Source of the DNA: an uncultured Clostridia bacterium
Lineage (GTDB): Bacteria > Bacillota > Clostridia > Christensenellales > Borkfalkiaceae
Direction: 5' to 3'
DNA: 17,457 bases
Assembly (NCBI GenBank): GCA_944369635.1
Contig: CALVXL010000114.1
Span: 1 to 17,457 of the forward strand
Positions 14,531-17,457 of the stretch are shown here, piece by piece. The first letter of the stretch is position 1. The number at the start of each line of letters is the position of its first letter. The position numbers and the translations under genes were made by a program. Below the pieces are notes generated by a model. It was not told the origin of the DNA. It did not search any database and saw only the letters and a program-made list of their open reading frames with translations.

Positions 14531-16696
14531 TTACTTTGCATAAAAATTGATGAGACAGCCTTTGACGACGATCTCCTTTTCGTCCGCGGTAAGCGGATCG
14601 ATTTTCAAAACCACGTCCCGCGGATTTTCGCCGTAAACGCGGGCGGGAAATTCCGTATCGCCGCCGAGAATTTTCTTTTTCACGTCGGGAATATAGATCA
14701 GTTCCCCTACCGCGAAATCGTTTTCCTTTGCGAGGAACGGGATCATTCCCCAGTTGATGACGTTGCTTCTGTAACGCTTGGTCGCGTACGAGACGGCGAT
14801 ATTTGCCGCTCCGCCCAGCACACGCTGGCACGAAGCCGCCTGTTCGCGCGCAGAGCCGTCGCCGGGTTTTACGGCGCACACTACGCTTCCGTAACTCGTA
14901 TTTTCTTCCTTTATGCCCTCGAGAGCGGGAAACGCCTCGTTTTTGACGGCCTTCGCCCGCGATACGTACTGCGGATCCTTTCTGGACAAGGCAAATTCCG
15001 CAAGTTTCAAAGGATTTGAACGGTAAGAGGAAGTTTCTCCGCTGGGAATGAGTTCGTCGGTGGTGGTGACGGGATCGGTAAGCACGCTGACGACCTTCAA
15101 CAAGAGGTTATCCTTGAGCGGCGGCATTTTCGGCCAGTCCGCAATATTCGGTCCGTATTTGAGCTCTTCGTTCGTTTCGGCTTTTCCGATGCCGTCGTAA
15201 ACGCGGGCGCGGTAAATTTTATCGCAGAAATAATATTTCTTCGCACTTTCGGTATATTCCGTTTCCGTCGCCGCGGTGATCGCGCCGGCGTTTTTCGCCG
15301 TGGCGGCTATGCTGCGCGCGTCCATCAGAGCGACCGCCGCAAGCTGTCCGCCCGAAGGCTTGCTGCCCTCACGGCTTTCAAAATTGCGGGTGGTGTGGCG
15401 CACGGAAAGCGCATTGTTCGCGGGCACGTCCCCCGCGCCGAAACACGGTCCGCAAAAAGCCGTTTTGACGATGGCTCCGTCTTCGAGCAGGCGGGAAATA
15501 TAGCCGTTATCCACAAGCCCTTTGTAGACGGGCTGGCTGGACGGATAGACGTTCAAAGAAAACTCTCCGTTCGTAAGAGAAGTCCCGTTCAGTATTTCCG
15601 TTGCGGCGGCTATGTTCTCGTACATGCCGCCCGCGCATCCCGCGATGACGCCCTGCTGTACGTAAACCTTTCCGTCTTTGATCTTATCCGTCAGACAAAA
15701 CGTTCCCTTGCCGCCGAGAAGTTTGTTGCCTTCTTCTTCAGTTTTCTTCAAAATATCGTAGGCGTTTTGGTTGAACTCTCTGATCGTATAGGCGTTGCTG
15801 GGGTGGAACGGAAGGGCGATCATCGGCTCGATCGAACCGAGATCCACCTCGATCGCCGCGTCGTAATACGCGCCGTCTTCGGGATGAAGTTCCTTAAACG
15901 CGCTCTCCCTGCCGTGACAACGGTAATACTCCTTTACTTTTTCGTCCGTTTCCCAGACAGAGGAAAGACAGGTGGTTTCCGTGGTCATCACGTCGATCCC
16001 GTTCCTGAAATCCATGGAAAGGTTTTTGATTCCCGGCCCGATGAATTCCATCACCTTATTTTTTACGAATCCGTTTTTGAATACAGCCGCCACAAGCGCG
16101 AGCGCGACGTCGTGCGGGCCTACGCCTTTATGCAGTCTGCCTTTCAGATACACCGCGACCACCGGCGGAAAATCGATATCGTACGTTTTGCAAAGCAGTT
16201 GCTTGACGAGTTCCGGACCGCCTTCCCCCACCGCCATGGTGCCGAGCGCGCCGTAGCGGGTGTGGGAATCGGATCCCAAGATCATCGCGCCGCCGAACGC
16301 GCGCATTTCGCGCATGTATTGATGAATGACGGCAAGATGCGGCGGCACGTAAGCTCCGCCGTATTTCTTCGCCGCGGAAAGTCCGAACACATGATCGTCC
16401 TCATTGATGGTCCCGCCCACCGCGCAAAGCGAATTGTGACAGTTGGTCATGGTATAAGGCAACGGGAATTTTTCCAATCCGCTTGCCTTTGCCGTCTGGA
16501 TAATGCCGACGTATGTAATGTCGTGCGAAGTGATTTCGTCGAATTTTATTTTCAGCTTTTTGTCGTTGCCAGAAGTGTTGTGCGCCGACAGGATCTTGTA
16601 CGCCATCGTACGGGAAATTTCCGTACTCTGCGCCGCGGAAGCCTTTATCAGCCTGCCGTTTTTATATACGCATGGGTTATTTATCAGCTTGATCAT
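14531..16696 (-). CDS. Aconitase-superfamily hydratase (YbhJ-like)
   Basis: From ATG 16696 the protein has 721 residues. It has the aconitase-fold catalytic core plus the C-terminal swivel domain. Cluster ligands are C354 (AGCAGGMYEN), C415 and C418 (FCGPCFG), so a [4Fe-4S] cluster is expected. Other aconitase-like blocks are GSDSHTRYGALG (141-152), TTRNFESREGSKPSGGQ (435-451), the swivel DGSAREQAAS, and RSNVINWGMIPF. Family members dehydrate/rehydrate hydroxy acids such as citrate. Divergence around the first cysteine (normally a CTNS-type sequence) and similarity to the uncharacterised YbhJ type mean the substrate should not be assumed to be citrate. The start was chosen because GGGAG lies 6 bases before it; a longer frame to 16849 would include the promoter. 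Monocistronic, with its own promoter and terminator. Confidence 0.88.
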   Translation of the reverse strand: MIKLINNPCVYKNGRLIKASAAQSTEISRTMAYKILSAHNTSGNDKKLKIKFDEITSHDITYVGIIQTAKASGLEKFPLPYTMTNCHNSLCAVGGTINEDDHVFGLSAAKKYGGAYVPPHLAVIHQYMREMRAFGGAMILGSDSHTRYGALGTMAVGEGGPELVKQLLCKTYDIDFPPVVAVYLKGRLHKGVGPHDVALALVAAVFKNGFVKNKVMEFIGPGIKNLSMDFRNGIDVMTTETTCLSSVWETDEKVKEYYRCHGRESAFKELHPEDGAYYDAAIEVDLGSIEPMIALPFHPSNAYTIREFNQNAYDILKKTEEEGNKLLGGKGTFCLTDKIKDGKVYVQQGVIAGCAGGMYENIAAATEILNGTSLTNGEFSLNVYPSSQPVYKGLVDNGYISRLLEDGAIVKTAFCGPCFGAGDVPANNALSVRHTTRNFESREGSKPSGGQLAAVALMDARSIAATAKNAGAITAATETEYTESAKKYYFCDKIYRARVYDGIGKAETNEELKYGPNIADWPKMPPLKDNLLLKVVSVLTDPVTTTDELIPSGETSSYRSNPLKLAEFALSRKDPQYVSRAKAVKNEAFPALEGIKEENTSYGSVVCAVKPGDGSAREQAASCQRVLGGAANIAVSYATKRYRSNVINWGMIPFLAKENDFAVGELIYIPDVKKKILGGDTEFPARVYGENPRDVVLKIDPLTADEKEIVVKGCLINFYAK

Positions 16697-16721
16697 TTCC
16701 GTCTCCCGAATCTTTTTTATT

Positions 16722-16751
16722 ATTATATCGTAATCCGCCCGCGTTTGGCAA
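16722..16751 (-). promoter_or_regulatory. Promoter of the hydratase gene
   Basis: On the minus strand: -35 TTGCCA (16746-16751), 18-base spacer, perfect -10 TATAAT (16722-16727), about 25 bases before the start codon. It is back to back with the plus-strand promoter at 16783-16811. Confidence 0.65.
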
Positions 16752-16782
16752 GCGCAAAAAAACGGAAATCTGTTTAAAATTG

Positions 16783-16811
16783 TTGATAAGCTTAAAATTA
16801 TATGATAAAAT
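16783..16811 (+). promoter_or_regulatory. Promoter of the PH-like membrane protein gene
   Basis: -35 TTGATA (16783-16788), 17-base spacer, -10 TAAAAT (16806-16811), with extended-10 TGA. The 12 bases TATGATAAAATA are identical to those of the promoter at 14389. Confidence 0.65.
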
Positions 16812-16832
16812 AGAGGCGTTACAGGAGTGCTT

Positions 16833-17282
16833 ATGAAAAGATTCCGCATGAAACAACCGTTTTATATCATCCTTATCCTCGCGCTCGGCTCGGCGTGCGG
16901 CGTTTTCGCGGCGGTTTACCACATCGTACAGCTGGTCAACAACCCGCCGTTGAACGCTTTCCGCATGATTTTGTTTATCCTGTTGATCGTGTTGGCGCTT
17001 TTCCTGCTCGTTTTGTGTGCGGGCGTTCTCGTTTATCCCTATTACGTGGTAAAAAACGGGAAGCTTTATTCCGTTATGGGCATTCTGCACACCTCTTACC
17101 CGATCGAGAACATTTCCGAACTCACTTACTTCAAAGCGCAGGGCAAGCTGGTGATGTATATGACCAACGATAAATTTCTGGTGATCATGCTGAGCGAAAG
17201 CAAGCACGAAGATTTTATGAAAGCGCTCCGCGAAATCAATCCGCAGATCGTTTACGACAACAAAATCAACGAAAACGATTAA
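16833..17282 (+). CDS. Two-TM membrane protein with bacterial PH-like domain
   Basis: The only plus-strand gene, 149 residues from ATG 16833, which follows CAGGAG by 5 bases. A GTG six bases earlier is in frame but would overlap the ribosome binding site. Two TM segments (about 9-30 and 42-68) precede a cytosolic domain (about 72-140) that reads YYVVKNGKLYSVMGILHTSY, then PIENISELTYF, then the strand KFLVIMLSESKHEDFMKALREINPQI. This pattern of basic strand, ip-x-x-x-I turn and a final helix ending in 'NPxI' resembles the YyaB-like bacterial PH domains. These are structural domains with no agreed function. It has its own promoter; no terminator is seen before the next promoter at 17289. Confidence 0.75.
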   Translation: MKRFRMKQPFYIILILALGSACGVFAAVYHIVQLVNNPPLNAFRMILFILLIVLALFLLVLCAGVLVYPYYVVKNGKLYSVMGILHTSYPIENISELTYFKAQGKLVMYMTNDKFLVIMLSESKHEDFMKALREINPQIVYDNKINEND

Positions 17283-17288
17283 ATTCTG

Positions 17289-17317
17289 TTGACAAATACC
17301 CGTCAAAAGCATACAAT
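17289..17317 (+). promoter_or_regulatory. Strong promoter ahead of the M-box riboswitch
   Basis: Consensus -35 TTGACA (17289-17294), 17-base spacer, -10 TACAAT (17312-17317). It starts only 7 bases after the preceding gene ends and places the RNA start near 17324, just before the aptamer. Confidence 0.8.
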
Positions 17318-17335
17318 GATTATAGAAAAGAAAAT

Positions 17336-17457
17336 AACTTCCGGTAGGTAAGGCTACCATAGGGATATGGGTTGCTGCCGCGTAACGGTGGAGACACTGT
17401 GAGCTGGTCAACAGACTATGTCGAAAACAAGGCGTAATCTAACGCAACTGCACCGCC
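17336..17457 (+). ncRNA. M-box (ykoK leader) magnesium riboswitch, 3' end outside window
   Basis: The segment has the M-box consensus blocks in order: GGTAGGTAAGGCTACC (17343-17358), the AGGGATATGGGTTGCTGCC block, then GGTCAACAGA, a TCGAAAACAAGGCG segment, and AACGCAACTGCACC, which corresponds to the Bacillus AATGCAGCTGGATGC. M-boxes fold when Mg2+ is sufficient and turn off Mg2+ transporter genes such as mgtE, corA or mgtA types. The window ends inside the aptamer, so the expression platform and the controlled gene are not seen. A magnesium transporter to the right is the expectation from known M-boxes. Confidence 0.92.

Noticed and set aside
15395..16777. A 460-codon open frame on the plus strand
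   Set aside because: It lies opposite the hydratase gene, whose domains are clear. The translation is rich in R/H/F with no domain, typical of an antisense shadow in a GC-biased gene.
16677..17411. A 244-codon open frame on the minus strand
   Set aside because: It runs opposite the PH-like gene, through two promoters and into the M-box riboswitch. Its translation has no recognisable domain.
1..17457. CRISPR arrays, insertion sequences, phage genes, tRNA or rRNA genes
   Set aside because: None seen: no regularly spaced repeats, transposase-like frames or tRNA-like cloverleaf sequences were noticed on either strand.

Overview
The window looks like chromosomal DNA of a Clostridia-type member of the Bacillota. 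Coding is dense and mostly on the minus strand, ribosome binding sites are GGAGG-like, promoters are sigma-A-like, and the core is the conserved sporulation/housekeeping cluster known from Bacillus and Clostridia. The presence of yqfC and yqfD points to an endospore-forming lineage, and pyruvate phosphate dikinase fits fermentative anaerobic metabolism. This is inference from gene content; species cannot be read from the window.

Layout. (1) 1-447: N-terminal part of an AT-rich ABC-2 type permease that runs off the left edge. A 380-base leader with a promoter and a perfect inverted repeat lies upstream of it. (2) 750-3467: two single-gene units on the minus strand, a membrane-anchored M28 metallopeptidase with a multi-pass C-terminus and a GNAT acetyltransferase, each followed by a hairpin. 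(3) 3490-6222: ppdK with its own promoter. (4) 6254-12363: the block yqfC-yqfD-phoH-pgpH-ybeY-era-yqzL-recO, reading right to left. The order matches Bacillus, but dgkA and cdd are missing. A 37-codon yqzL lies between era and recO, followed by a decayed second copy of itself. A sigma-E-like promoter precedes yqfC. (5) 12472-14417: a self-contained three-gene unit with a strong promoter and a strong terminator. It encodes two unrecognised small membrane proteins and a YugP-type Zn-peptidase homologue whose HExxH motif has been lost. (6) 14486-16811: an aconitase-superfamily hydratase, divergent from a small two-TM/PH-like membrane protein. (7) 17289-17457: a strong promoter driving an M-box (Mg2+) riboswitch cut by the right edge, so the next gene is probably a magnesium transporter.

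How the parts relate. The yqf-era-recO block groups ribosome/rRNA maturation (YbeY, Era), cyclic-di-AMP turnover (PgpH-type HD protein), a PhoH ATPase, sporulation proteins and recombinational repair (RecO) in one tightly coupled transcript. Gene spacings run from a 4-base overlap to 10 bases for most joints. The most unusual points are the yqzL duplicate whose differences from the intact copy are all at third codon positions, the catalytically dead YugP-like protein in its own operon, and a PgpH that has lost its extracellular sensor domain while keeping the membrane and HD parts.
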